Source: Verrucomicrobiota bacterium (lineage in GTDB: Bacteria > Verrucomicrobiota > Verrucomicrobiia > Opitutales > UBA953). From it: a stretch of 64,000 nt of DNA. The stretch is from assembly GCA_026397965.1 (NCBI GenBank), contig JAPLTU010000048.1, positions 47,790 through 111,789 of the forward strand, read 5' to 3'. The notes beneath the pieces are model-generated. The model was not told the DNA's origin. It ran no database searches and saw nothing but the letters and a program-made list of their open reading frames with translations. Shown one piece after another: positions 37,712 to 46,559 of the stretch. The translations under genes and the position numbers were made by a program. Position 1 is the first letter of the stretch; every line of letters begins with the position of its first letter.

Positions 37712-39460
37712 ATGTTCACCTCGTCAAAGAAAGCCCCTCCCCTCCAATGGGTTAACTGCCTAAATGGCGCCACCGGCCAAGCCGATGAGCTACCCCTGCT
37801 CCTACCCCAGGGCAGCCCCCTCCCCTCAATTTCCGTCACCCGAGCCGAGAAAGGGGTATTTCTAGAACCGATTGGTAACGGTACCCTCATCGTCAATGGC
37901 AGTCCTTCGCGCCAAAAAATAAATATTCAAGAAACCGCGACCCTCCAACTTTCGGACTCCCTTCTCGTCTTATCTTTAGATCAAGTTGAGCCCTTTAAGT
38001 CCGTCGACACCAAGTCCTGGATTCTTTTCGACGCCCAATCGGGCGACCCGTTAGGCGAATTCTCTTCCGACAAGCTCCTCGATGTCGCCGCGCAGTTAGG
38101 GCGGGCGCCCGACACCCTCGCCTGTACGCCCCAAGGCTTGGCAATCGGTTTTACACTTTCGCAGATTGCTCCCTTACTCTCGACGCGCAGCGCCGATGAA
38201 ACGCACGCCAAAATCACCGCCAGACCAACCTTGACCGAAGAACAAAATCGCGGCGCCCACATTTGCCCGGTTTGCTGGACTCGCTTCGATTCAGGTGATG
38301 CCCTAAGCATCGCGGTCCACGAAAACCTGCGCGGCGATCCGATCTTAGGCTCCGACGCTCGTCTACGCTTTCAACCCACTCGATTTAACGATCAAAGCCT
38401 TGCCCTCGATCCGATGGGCCTGGCTTGCACCGATATCGCTTGCCCGCATTGCCGGCGACAACTCCCCCCCGGCTACCTGGACATGCCTCACCGAATTATT
38501 TCGCTGATCGGGGCGCCGAGCGCCGGTAAATCATACTACTTGGCCGCCTTGACCCGCGTACTTCAAGACCGCCTACCCAACGACTTTCAACTGGCCTTCA
38601 AAGACGGCGATCCGAGCGGTAATATGCTCTTAAATCAGATGCGTAACACGCTCTTCTCGGCCGCCACACCCGAAGAAGCTCTCATCGGTAAAACTGCGCT
38701 CGAAGGTGCCACCTACGAAAAACTTCCTCGTCTCGGGCGGATGGTCTCACTCCCCCGTCCCTTCATTTACTCCATCAGTCGCCCCGGCCAACAACGCCAA
38801 GAGATGTCGATCATTCTTTACGATAATGCCGGCGAACACTTCGAACCAGGCATTGATATCCATGAATCGCCGGGCGCGATGCACGTCGCCAATTCCGCGG
38901 GGCTAATCTTCCTTTTCGATCCCACCGCCAACGCCCGCTTCAAAGCCAAATTAATCGGAGTCGAAGATCCTCAATTCACCCTCAAGGGCCGCGTCGATCA
39001 ACAAGATAGCATCTTGGCCGAAATGGAGTCGCGCATTAAACGTGTTCTGGGCTTAAGCCAAAATCAACGTATCAGCGCGCCGCTCGCTTTTGTGGTCGGG
39101 AAATCCGACACGTGGGAAAAACTCCTGAGCTCCCCGCTGGAACCGGTCATCAAAGATTTCGCTCTCGATTTAACTGCGATCCAAAGAAATTCCGCCCGCG
39201 TGCGAGAAGTTCTCGTCGCTCTTTGCCCCGGCCTCGTTGCCTCCGCCGAATCTTTATGCAGTCAGATTTGCTACTTTGCCGCCTCATCTTTCGGTCACAT
39301 GCCCGTCATGATTCAGACGGGGCCCAACAAAGGTCGCATCGCCCCCGACCCGCAACGACTGGTACCTGCCCACGTCGAAGAACCTGTTTACTGGATGCTC
39401 CATCTGACCGCGGCTGAAATGTTCCCCTCCCGGCCCGCACTCGCCCCCATCCAGCGCTAA
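37712..39460 (+). CDS. Zinc-ribbon TRAFAC-type GTPase of a GAP1-linked system
   Basis: 582 residues, cytoplasmic. Residues 35-90 look FHA-like in pattern (GVFLEPIGNGTLIVNG then LQLSDSLLVLSL). A split zinc ribbon has Cys185-x2-Cys188 and Cys244-x2-Cys247. The NTPase follows: P-loop IGAPSAGKS (267-274), the G3-type ILYDNAGEHF (Asp371, Gly374) and the G4-like VVGKSD (463-466). This order, with a ribbon just before a divergent GTPase, matches the TRAFAC-like GTPases that pair with GAP1 proteins in predicted biological-conflict operons. The next gene starts 5 bases downstream and has a GAP1-N2-like domain, which supports the reading. Residues 100-150 (WILFDAQSGDPLGEFSSDKL) vaguely recall a GYF_2 fold. 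GTP specificity is inferred from the GKSD motif. Confidence 0.72.
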   Translation: MFTSSKKAPPLQWVNCLNGATGQADELPLLLPQGSPLPSISVTRAEKGVFLEPIGNGTLIVNGSPSRQKINIQETATLQLSDSLLVLSLDQVEPFKSVDTKSWILFDAQSGDPLGEFSSDKLLDVAAQLGRAPDTLACTPQGLAIGFTLSQIAPLLSTRSADETHAKITARPTLTEEQNRGAHICPVCWTRFDSGDALSIAVHENLRGDPILGSDARLRFQPTRFNDQSLALDPMGLACTDIACPHCRRQLPPGYLDMPHRIISLIGAPSAGKSYYLAALTRVLQDRLPNDFQLAFKDGDPSGNMLLNQMRNTLFSAATPEEALIGKTALEGATYEKLPRLGRMVSLPRPFIYSISRPGQQRQEMSIILYDNAGEHFEPGIDIHESPGAMHVANSAGLIFLFDPTANARFKAKLIGVEDPQFTLKGRVDQQDSILAEMESRIKRVLGLSQNQRISAPLAFVVGKSDTWEKLLSSPLEPVIKDFALDLTAIQRNSARVREVLVALCPGLVASAESLCSQICYFAASSFGHMPVMIQTGPNKGRIAPDPQRLVPAHVEEPVYWMLHLTAAEMFPSRPALAPIQR

Positions 39461-39465
39461 GTCCC

Positions 39466-41598
39466 ATGCCGTTCCAACTTATTTTCACCTCAGCGCCCCA
39501 AGGACTCGTCGCGGGTCGTTCCGGGTTTTGTACGGTCGCTCGACATCAAGCGATGCCCGAACGGTTGGCGCAACTGCTGGAATCGATCGGCACCCCTCAC
39601 GGACAGTCCACCGGCGCGACGTTCACGTTTCGCACCTTGGAGGCCTCCGATAAAACTTACTACGTGCTGTCGCGTTTCGTTGCCCGCGGTCTCGACTACA
39701 CCCAGCGCGATAATCGCCTAGCACACCATTTGGTCTTCACCCAGGAAGAAGTGGCGATTCTTCCCCCACCCCCCGCTTTGGCCGCCCGCTGGAAAGGCTG
39801 GCGCGACGAATGGACCTCCGCCCCCGAATGGCTGGCCGAGGAAAACAAGCCGCTCGCTTTAGAAGCCTATCCTCCGCTCTCCCCCGCGACTTCTTGGCGC
39901 GAACTTGCCGGCACCGGCGCCAAGGCCGCCTGGTTAGTCAATGAATCTGGACCCGCGCTGGCTGGCTTAGTTAATTTTCCCGAAACGCTGCAAAGCTTAC
40001 GCCTCCTCGCCGAATCCGCGAACTTACTGGGCAAGGCCGCTTGGGCCGCAACCTTCACCACCGACACCGCCACGACAAGTGCCGACGGTTTCACGTGGGC
40101 CATCGGCGCCACCAAAGGTCGCCCGATCATCGATCTGGCTACTGCCACCGCCCAGCCCGCCCCCATCGGGCCCTTCGCGCGTCAGGCCGCGATGGGCTTG
40201 ACGGCTCAAAAGAATCCTTCCGCCTCTCAATCCCAACAGGACAAGCCGAACCCCACGACTCCAGGCAAAAACTCCGGCTTCAATGGTGCGATTCTTGTCG
40301 TCCTCGGTCTCGTTCTGCTCGCAGGGGGTCTGGGTTCTTATCTGATGCTCAGCACCTCCGCCCCGCCGGCGCCCGAAGTGCACGTCGTCACCACCCCGCC
40401 GGCGGTCGACATGGCCAAGGCCGATGACATCATGCGTGCCAGCCGTGCCTTGAATGACGTCAACGGATTCTTAGCCCGGGAAGATTATGTATCTGCGGCG
40501 AAGATCTGGATGGAAACAGTCGCAATCTCGCCCTCCTTTTCCGAAAAATATACCACCGATAATCTTCCGCGGATAAAAGGTAAATACGCCGCCGCTACCG
40601 TCGCCCAGCTGACGGCCAGACTCGAACGTCCCGGTGCGACGGCGGACCCGCGCGGAACCCGTGAAATCGCCGACGAAGCCACCGAGGCAATCAACGTTGG
40701 CACTCAATTAAAAGTTCCGCAGGATGAGCAGTGGAAACGTCTGACTGAAATCGGTAACCGGGCACTTTTTATCGCCAGTCTGGATATTCGTCCGACGCTC
40801 GTCATTCTGGGTGAATGGGGTTCCTCCGACACCGGACCCAACGCCCCTTCTCAGGCGGACTTCAAATTAAGCGCAGCCGCGGCCGATAAGATCCAAAAAT
40901 TCGTCGAAACTTCCGGCGCCACGACCGCTACCTCAGTCTCGGCCCGTATCCGCGTACTTCCGCTCACTGCTTTTCATCAACGCGACACGCAAAGCAAATA
41001 TGGCAGCGCCGAGATTCGCCGTACTCCCAAATCTGATTGGATCGAAGCCCAGGCCGCTCCCGGCCGCCAACCGCCCATCCTCATCAGCGTCGGCTCGCGC
41101 AGCAATTTGATCACGCTTAACTTCCAGGATCATTCGGGTGCGCAAGCGGAAGCCAATCGACTCATCGAAATCGAACTGGCGACCGGCGAACACTTTTGCA
41201 TCGCGCTCATCGCCAATCTCCGCGCACTCCCGCCGCTCAACCTTGGATTGAATGGCCTGCAACTCGACAAGGACACGGGCGTCGTCCGCCCCGCCCCTTG
41301 GGCCGAACCCGCCGTTAACGCCTTTATCTGGCCCACCGGCGCGATTGGCCTTTACCCCGATGGTCACGAATTCCCCGATCGAGATCTCCCTTCCATTCGC
41401 GCCACTCGCTCCCTGCTCGACACTGATTTGCTCCGCCTCGAAAATAAATCCGGGCCCGGTACTCCCCCGTTCGAAACCATCGCGCAACGCCGTAAACTTT
41501 TCAATAAACTCGAGTACATTCTGGCCGGTGCTCCCTGGACCCTGCGGACTATCTCCACCCGAGGTGAAGCCGGCCCAAGTCTTCTCGAATTTCGCTAA
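39466..41598 (+). CDS. Membrane protein with GAP1-N2-like N-terminal domain
   Basis: 710 residues. Residues 1-100 (FQLIFTSAPQGLVAGRSGFC, RGLDYTQRDNRLAHHLVF) match the GTPase-associated protein 1 N-terminal type 2 pattern: an initial TSAP..GL..GRSGF, then GLDYT and an AHHLVF strand. Residues 100-235 are a further cytoplasmic segment (maybe GAP1-M related). One membrane helix lies at about 273-295 (ILVVLGLVLLAGGLGSYLML), preceded by a Pro/Ser/Gln linker. The outer 415 residues have no family I know. Known GAP1 proteins are mostly soluble, so the membrane anchor is unusual. Second gene of a four-gene operon with gaps of 5 and 3 bases on either side. Confidence 0.7.
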   Translation: MPFQLIFTSAPQGLVAGRSGFCTVARHQAMPERLAQLLESIGTPHGQSTGATFTFRTLEASDKTYYVLSRFVARGLDYTQRDNRLAHHLVFTQEEVAILPPPPALAARWKGWRDEWTSAPEWLAEENKPLALEAYPPLSPATSWRELAGTGAKAAWLVNESGPALAGLVNFPETLQSLRLLAESANLLGKAAWAATFTTDTATTSADGFTWAIGATKGRPIIDLATATAQPAPIGPFARQAAMGLTAQKNPSASQSQQDKPNPTTPGKNSGFNGAILVVLGLVLLAGGLGSYLMLSTSAPPAPEVHVVTTPPAVDMAKADDIMRASRALNDVNGFLAREDYVSAAKIWMETVAISPSFSEKYTTDNLPRIKGKYAAATVAQLTARLERPGATADPRGTREIADEATEAINVGTQLKVPQDEQWKRLTEIGNRALFIASLDIRPTLVILGEWGSSDTGPNAPSQADFKLSAAAADKIQKFVETSGATTATSVSARIRVLPLTAFHQRDTQSKYGSAEIRRTPKSDWIEAQAAPGRQPPILISVGSRSNLITLNFQDHSGAQAEANRLIEIELATGEHFCIALIANLRALPPLNLGLNGLQLDKDTGVVRPAPWAEPAVNAFIWPTGAIGLYPDGHEFPDRDLPSIRATRSLLDTDLLRLENKSGPGTPPFETIAQRRKLFNKLEYILAGAPWTLRTISTRGEAGPSLLEFR

Positions 41599-41601
41599 AT
41601 C

Positions 41602-44541
41602 ATGCAGGTCGAACGTCTCATCGCCCGGATCCGCGGCCAACTTGAACTGGGCACGCCCGATCTCGAAGCCCGCTCGCTGGCCGGTGAATACGTCGCACTC
41701 TGCCAACGCGCCCGCGAACGGCTCGAACAATGTTCGGCTTTAATCCGCAGCGGCAATGAACATGCGGCGTATCAAGTCGCCGAATCGGAACCCGACTTAC
41801 TCACGCTCTGCGCCGAACTGAGCTTCGCCGAATCGGAACGTTGGAATGCGCTCTGCCGCGAACGCGGGCTACCTGCCGCCTTCCCGCTTGACGGCCAACA
41901 TGTGATGGCGCTGGAAGGCCTTTACGGTAAAGAAATCGGCGAGAACCACCCACTCTACCGCGATTACCGCGACGCCATCCGCAAACGCGACGAAGACCGC
42001 GCGCTGTCCATCCTGCGTTCGATTGTGCGCATCAACGCCAATGATCCTAACGCCCGCTCCGAACTTTCCCGACTCTCCACTAAATTTCTTCGCGAAGCCT
42101 TAGGCAAGGTCACGTCGTTCTTCGGCGCTCAACAAAACGCGGAAGCGGTCAACCTGATGAATCGGATGGAGCGCTTCGGAGCCAACGACCTGGCCGATGA
42201 GCCGCAATGGGAACAAGCTCTGGCGAAACGCGTGGCATGGCTACGCTCCAAAGCCGTCGAACAAATCGAGATTCTGATTAAGGACGCCTCGCAGGCCCGC
42301 CAAGGTGGACACTGGGAACAGTGCGCCTCGAATATCGGCCGGGCCCGGGCGCTCGAACGCGACCATCAGATCAACTTAGCCTTCGAACTGAACCAAGAAC
42401 TCAGCTCCCTCGAAGCCTGGGCCGGCCAACTCGCCGCTGCCGATGAAGCCGAAGCCTCCCTTCGCGCCGCCACCCAAACCCTCCTCGATGAGTGGTTGAT
42501 TTTAAAACAAGAAGCCACCCAGACGGGCGCCTCCGCGATTCTCGTCTCCCGCCTCGGTTCGTGGCTTGAAAAATCAACCCCACTTGCTGACCGCTTACCG
42601 GAAGGTCTCATCCGTCAAGTCCGGCAACTTCGCCAAGCCAAACGGGCAGGTTTGAGTCGACGCTACACGATTCTCATTACTTCTTGGGTCTTCGGGCTCC
42701 TGGTTTTGCTGGGCGTCCTTTACAGTTGGTATAATCAGAATAAGTTAACCACTGAAGCGGATGAACGTCTGGCGGCGGCTGACCGTCTCGTCGCCGCTTC
42801 AGATTACGAAAGCGCCGAACGCTCGCTCGACGAATTCAACTCCAAAAAACCCAAGCCCGAGTTCATCGAAGCGATCAAAGCGTTACGGAAACAGATCGCG
42901 GAGCTGCGCGAAACCGAGCAACGCCTCCTCGTCGAAGCCGTCTACCTCCAAGCGCGCCGGCTCGAAGGCATCTCGCTTGCCAACATCGAAGCGACCTTCC
43001 CCCGTGCCGCCAAATACCAAAACGAAGTCAGCAAGGTGGGACCGATCTCGCAAGCGCGCCTGAAGAAGACTTTTTCCGATCCCGTTGGTTTTCTGGCCGA
43101 ATGCACCCGCCAGGTCGATAACACCAAGAACGACCTCACGACGGAACGTCAAAATCTAGTCAAAGCGCTCCAAGGTAATGACGCGGTTGCCGACATTACC
43201 CACGCGCAAGAGGCCATCAATCGCCTCCGCACTTTACTCCGTGTCCTCAAAGCCTGCGGCATCAAAGACCTCGAGGAAGCCAATGCCGAAGTCTCCCAAG
43301 CCACCCTCCGCCTCGACGCCGAACGCAAATCGCTGGGTGCCATTAAATCCCTGGAGGTTGCCGCTGACCTGAAATCCTACCTTTCCGCGCTCAGTAATGC
43401 CGCGCAAAATACGGCTGATAAATCCGATCTCGGCAAGCGGGCCGCTTTCATCGTCGAGCGTTCCGAATCGTTGCGCAATCTACCGCGCTCCGTCCTGGCG
43501 CCGCGCGTCGCCGCCATGTGGGACCAAGCCCTGAACCCCAATCTTCAAGGGGTCTTCCAGCCGCCAACTTACCTGGATGCTGAGACTAAAATCCTTAAAT
43601 CGCTCGCCGACGAAACCGTCCTGAAGGCACTCCGTAAATATAACGTCTTGCTCAATTCTTCGCAGGGCACGCGCCCCGTGCGGACGGCCTATATCATCGG
43701 AGAACTTTCTCAGGAAAAAAACCTGCTCGGCACGAACGGGATTGAATATATTCTCAAAGGTAAGGAATTACTCAAGGATGGGACCACCGTCGATTCCACG
43801 TGGCGCCGTCAAGAATTCAACAACGGCTCCCACCCTGGTGAATACCTCGAAGAGGCTCTGAGCATCCCGGAACTCGATTACCTTCGGCAGTTCGGCCGCT
43901 TCCACGATGCCAAGACCGGGAAGCTCCTCGAACCTCTTCTGCGCACCATGGATCGGGTTCGTCGCAATCCATCCACTTTTTTCGAGCTTCGCGCCTTCCA
44001 TCTTCAGGAACTTTATCGCATCGCCAGCCTGCGCCCCGAAGCTTGGGGTTTTATTTTCTCCCCCTCCGCTCAACGCGAAGCCGATCAATTAAGACGGATT
44101 ACGCAAAACACGATGGGTCCCTACGATTTCCTCTTCAAAGAAAAGTGGGCGGACGTCCAAAATGAGTTAAAGCCGTTCATGCTCCATCAAGCCGGCGCCT
44201 CTTACGCTGAAGAAGCCCGCTTCTGGCACGCCACCTTCCATAACCTGCGGAATCGTAATTTTATTTTCGCCGGTATGATCGGCCGAGACGGCAAACCCGT
44301 CCTGCGCGAAGCCCTCACGGGTACGGCACTCTACGGGATCGATACCGACGGCCACGCGAAGGTTCTCTTCCGGGTCGATGCTGCCGGTGCCACCGAACGT
44401 ATCGCCGAAGCCGCCCCGCTTACTCCGCTTCTCCGCTACCCAGGCTCCGTCACCGAGGCCACGCAAGCCGCCGGCATTCCCGCCGGACTCGTTCCACCCG
44501 AAGGCGGCTGGGAAGCTCTGCTGCAAGGCCGCGACCTCTGA
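41602..44541 (+). CDS. Large single-pass membrane protein of the GTPase operon, unknown family
   Basis: 979 residues. The first 350 are strongly helical and charged, with TPR-like or coiled-coil spacing (DEDRALSILRSIVRINANDP, SQARQGGHWEQCASNIGRAR), predicted cytoplasmic. One membrane helix lies at 356-376 (ILITSWVFGLLVLLGVLYSW). The outer 600 residues start with another coiled coil (ADERLAAADRLVAASDYESA) and end in a mixed alpha/beta part with WGFIFSPSAQREADQL and KPVLREALTGTALYG. I recognise no enzyme motif. Its topology mirrors that of the upstream GAP1-like protein, so the two may form a trans-envelope complex with the GTPase at the inner face. This is inference from operon and topology. 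Confidence 0.7.
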   Translation: MQVERLIARIRGQLELGTPDLEARSLAGEYVALCQRARERLEQCSALIRSGNEHAAYQVAESEPDLLTLCAELSFAESERWNALCRERGLPAAFPLDGQHVMALEGLYGKEIGENHPLYRDYRDAIRKRDEDRALSILRSIVRINANDPNARSELSRLSTKFLREALGKVTSFFGAQQNAEAVNLMNRMERFGANDLADEPQWEQALAKRVAWLRSKAVEQIEILIKDASQARQGGHWEQCASNIGRARALERDHQINLAFELNQELSSLEAWAGQLAAADEAEASLRAATQTLLDEWLILKQEATQTGASAILVSRLGSWLEKSTPLADRLPEGLIRQVRQLRQAKRAGLSRRYTILITSWVFGLLVLLGVLYSWYNQNKLTTEADERLAAADRLVAASDYESAERSLDEFNSKKPKPEFIEAIKALRKQIAELRETEQRLLVEAVYLQARRLEGISLANIEATFPRAAKYQNEVSKVGPISQARLKKTFSDPVGFLAECTRQVDNTKNDLTTERQNLVKALQGNDAVADITHAQEAINRLRTLLRVLKACGIKDLEEANAEVSQATLRLDAERKSLGAIKSLEVAADLKSYLSALSNAAQNTADKSDLGKRAAFIVERSESLRNLPRSVLAPRVAAMWDQALNPNLQGVFQPPTYLDAETKILKSLADETVLKALRKYNVLLNSSQGTRPVRTAYIIGELSQEKNLLGTNGIEYILKGKELLKDGTTVDSTWRRQEFNNGSHPGEYLEEALSIPELDYLRQFGRFHDAKTGKLLEPLLRTMDRVRRNPSTFFELRAFHLQELYRIASLRPEAWGFIFSPSAQREADQLRRITQNTMGPYDFLFKEKWADVQNELKPFMLHQAGASYAEEARFWHATFHNLRNRNFIFAGMIGRDGKPVLREALTGTALYGIDTDGHAKVLFRVDAAGATERIAEAAPLTPLLRYPGSVTEATQAAGIPAGLVPPEGGWEALLQGRDL

Positions 44542-44544
44542 ACC

Positions 44545-45177
44545 ATGTCTTCCCCTTTACAATTCCGTCTGCGATGGAAGGGTAATATTACCGGCCCCTT
44601 CCCCTTGGCGCGTATTCATGAGATGCTCCGTTCCGGCGAAGTCAGTCTCTTACACAGCATCGAAGTCAACGAGGGCTGGATGACCGTACGCGACTACTTC
44701 CGTTCGATCGGATTAAATCGCGCCCCGCTCTCGTCCGCCCATCCCGCCGACGAAATCTACAACCCCAACGCGGGTCAGTCGAACCCCTCCGGTACCGGTG
44801 GGAATTTCCCGAACCCTCCTGGCGGCTCTTTCGCATCAAGTCAAAACCCCGCCGAAATCCTCGAACGCCATGTGCGCGAAGGCTATCTGTGGTGTGGATC
44901 GACGTTTCTGCTGCCCCCGCTCTTTGCCCTGCTGGTCGTACTCTGGATTCTAATCGCAGAAACGCCGCCAATCTCGAAATTCGTCCTCTTCACGTTCACG
45001 ACCATGGTCGGCAGTTTCTTGCCGATTGTTTTTGTGCGACGTACGGGCGTCATCCTCGAACAAGAAGGCCTGGGCGAAATCTGCCAAGCTCAGTCCCGCC
45101 TCGTGGTAATCTTGGCCGTTCTGGGCCTATTTTTCTGGGAAATTGCGTTTTGGTTTTTATCTCACCCCAGCCCTTGA
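44545..45177 (+). CDS. GYF_2-domain membrane protein of the GTPase operon
   Basis: 210 residues. Residues 5-55 are a GYF_2 domain (FRLRWKGNITGPFPLARIHE, then EVNEGWMTVRDYF), a small proline-peptide-binding fold often put on bacterial membrane proteins. A Pro/Gly/Asn linker follows (about 60-100), and then three membrane helices at about 117-138, 144-164 and 185-206. It begins 3 bases after the 979-residue gene and closes the operon before tRNA-Met. The GYF_2 domain could tether a proline-rich partner; the Pro-rich linkers of the operon's own membrane proteins are candidate ligands, which is speculation. Confidence 0.75.
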   Translation: MSSPLQFRLRWKGNITGPFPLARIHEMLRSGEVSLLHSIEVNEGWMTVRDYFRSIGLNRAPLSSAHPADEIYNPNAGQSNPSGTGGNFPNPPGGSFASSQNPAEILERHVREGYLWCGSTFLLPPLFALLVVLWILIAETPPISKFVLFTFTTMVGSFLPIVFVRRTGVILEQEGLGEICQAQSRLVVILAVLGLFFWEIAFWFLSHPSP

Positions 45178-45235
45178 TCTTCAATCGGCTTGACGAGCCT
45201 CGGACGGCTGGACACTAATCCGTCTCTCGGTTTTA

Positions 45236-45312
45236 GGTAGTGTAGCTCAGTTGGTTAGAGCGCCGGACTCATAAGCCGGAGGTCGGCAGTTCAATTCTGC
45301 CCACTACCACCA
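45236..45312 (+). tRNA. tRNA-Met (anticodon CAT)
   Basis: A 77-base cloverleaf: acceptor GGTAGTG (45236-45242) with CACTACC (45302-45308), D-arm region GCTCAGTTGGTTAGAGC, anticodon loop CTCATAA with CAT at 45270-45272, T-arm GGCAG-TTCAATT-CTGCC (45285-45301), and encoded A-CCA at 45309-45312. The top pair of the anticodon stem is A-G (45267/45275). An initiator is excluded by the paired acceptor end and lack of three G-C pairs at the anticodon stem base. CAT tRNAs can also read isoleucine after lysidine modification, so Ile2 is the alternative. Confidence 0.93.
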
Positions 45313-45356
45313 CCGAGAATTTAATTTAACAAGCCAACCAGGCTCGGCGACGCACC

Positions 45357-45884
45357 TTAGTTCTTCAGGATCGCGGCCACTGGAATATCCCGCCCATCTT
45401 TCCACAGCGTCTCTAAGGAATAACTCTTCCGTACGTCCTCCCGGAAGATATGAAAAATAATATCGAAAGCGTCGACCACCGTCCAACCACTTTCTTTTTG
45501 CGATTCGGTTCCGCGGGCACGGGCGCCCGCATCATCCAAAGCACGCTCAACTTCAATCCGCAAGGCTCGCAGATGAGGTTCGGAATTACCACTGGCAACG
45601 ACGAGGTAATCAGCGATGGAAGACAGCTGACCCAACTCCAAGACTTGGATTGCATAACCTTTCTTATCGTCAATGGCTTTGACGGCGGCGATTAGATGAG
45701 CGGGCAGCTTCGGCAAGGGGACCGACACCGGGACGACAGCTTTGACGAGGTTTTCGGAACGGCCTTTGGCCTTCGGGGTGGCGTACTTGGCCGGCGTACG
45801 ACGTACCGGCCCTTTGATCGGTTTACCCTTGCCGCGCGATTTGGCAGCAGGCTTGGCGGAGGTCTTTTTCTTGGCGGCGGACAT
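45357..45884 (-). CDS. rsfS: Ribosomal silencing factor RsfS
   Basis: About 175 residues. The C-terminal 115 are the RsfS/DUF143 domain (KGYAIQVLELGQLSSIADYL, VVASGNSEPHLRALRIEVER, WTVVDAFDIIFHIFREDVR), which binds ribosomal protein uL14 and blocks subunit joining in starvation. The N-terminal 60 residues are a Lys/Ala/Pro-rich, low-complexity tail not found in short RsfS proteins; it may contact RNA. ATG 45884 lies one base after the nadD stop; an upstream ATG at 45911 in the same frame would overlap nadD by 26 bases and is the alternative. The nadD-rsfS pair is a widely conserved gene order. Confidence 0.92.
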   Translation of the reverse strand: MSAAKKKTSAKPAAKSRGKGKPIKGPVRRTPAKYATPKAKGRSENLVKAVVPVSVPLPKLPAHLIAAVKAIDDKKGYAIQVLELGQLSSIADYLVVASGNSEPHLRALRIEVERALDDAGARARGTESQKESGWTVVDAFDIIFHIFREDVRKSYSLETLWKDGRDIPVAAILKN

Positions 45885-45885
45885 G

Positions 45886-46476
45886 TCAGGCTTGGTAAAG
45901 TGAACGCTCATCGATGTGGCGGCTCACCCCGCTGGGCAAGCCGTTTCGAGATGAATCGCCCCGCTTGATGGCCGCCCGCAAGGCCGTCGAAGAGACCAAA
46001 ACCGGTGGAGCGGTCAAAATCGTAAGTTTAATCTGCTTGGCCAAGCTGGCCGGCGGCACCGTGGAGATACCATCACGGGCCAGTACCGCAAAATCTACCA
46101 GCCGGCAGATTTCTTCCACTTCCTTCCAACGATCAAGCCTGGCCAGCTGGTCAGCCCCCAAAATCCACACCCGCCACGCAGACGGATGCTCTTTCGCGAG
46201 TTCTCGGGCCGTATCAATCGACCAACTCACACCTTCGCGAAGGGTCTCACGGTCATCTACCACCGCCCAAGGACAATCCGCAAAGGCCAGTTTCGCCATG
46301 GCTATCCGATCAGCCGCTGGGGCCAGCGGCACCGCCGAACGTAAAGGCGCCTGGCCGGCTGGAATGATCAGGACTTGATCAAGCCCAAGCTGCTTCCACG
46401 CCGCCATCGCGGCGGCGACGTGTCCGTTGTGCGGTGGATCAAAGGTGCCTCCCAAAATGCCAAGCGCGGCGGACAT
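45886..46476 (-). CDS. nadD: Nicotinate-nucleotide adenylyltransferase
   Basis: A 196-residue nucleotidyltransferase that joins nicotinate mononucleotide and ATP to make deamido-NAD. The N-terminal LGILGGTFDPPHNGHVAAA holds the (H/T)xGH ATP site, and the C-terminal VSSTALRAAIKRGD is the ISSTxIR motif. Size and motifs agree with bacterial NadD. It is followed directly by rsfS. Confidence 0.95.
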   Translation of the reverse strand: MSAALGILGGTFDPPHNGHVAAAMAAWKQLGLDQVLIIPAGQAPLRSAVPLAPAADRIAMAKLAFADCPWAVVDDRETLREGVSWSIDTARELAKEHPSAWRVWILGADQLARLDRWKEVEEICRLVDFAVLARDGISTVPPASLAKQIKLTILTAPPVLVSSTALRAAIKRGDSSRNGLPSGVSRHIDERSLYQA

Positions 46477-46559
46477 TCCGACATTACGCTGCCAACCTCA
46501 CACCGAGGCAACCCAAAGCAGGCTTGAGCCCGAGCCCATCCCACGGACTATAGGCGTCT

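Noticed and set aside
37712..39460. AAA+ or dynamin-type assignment for the 582-residue NTPase
   Set aside because: The GKSD motif after the DNAG motif fits a GTPase of the TRAFAC class better; no sensor or arginine-finger motifs of AAA+ proteins, and no dynamin stalk, were seen.
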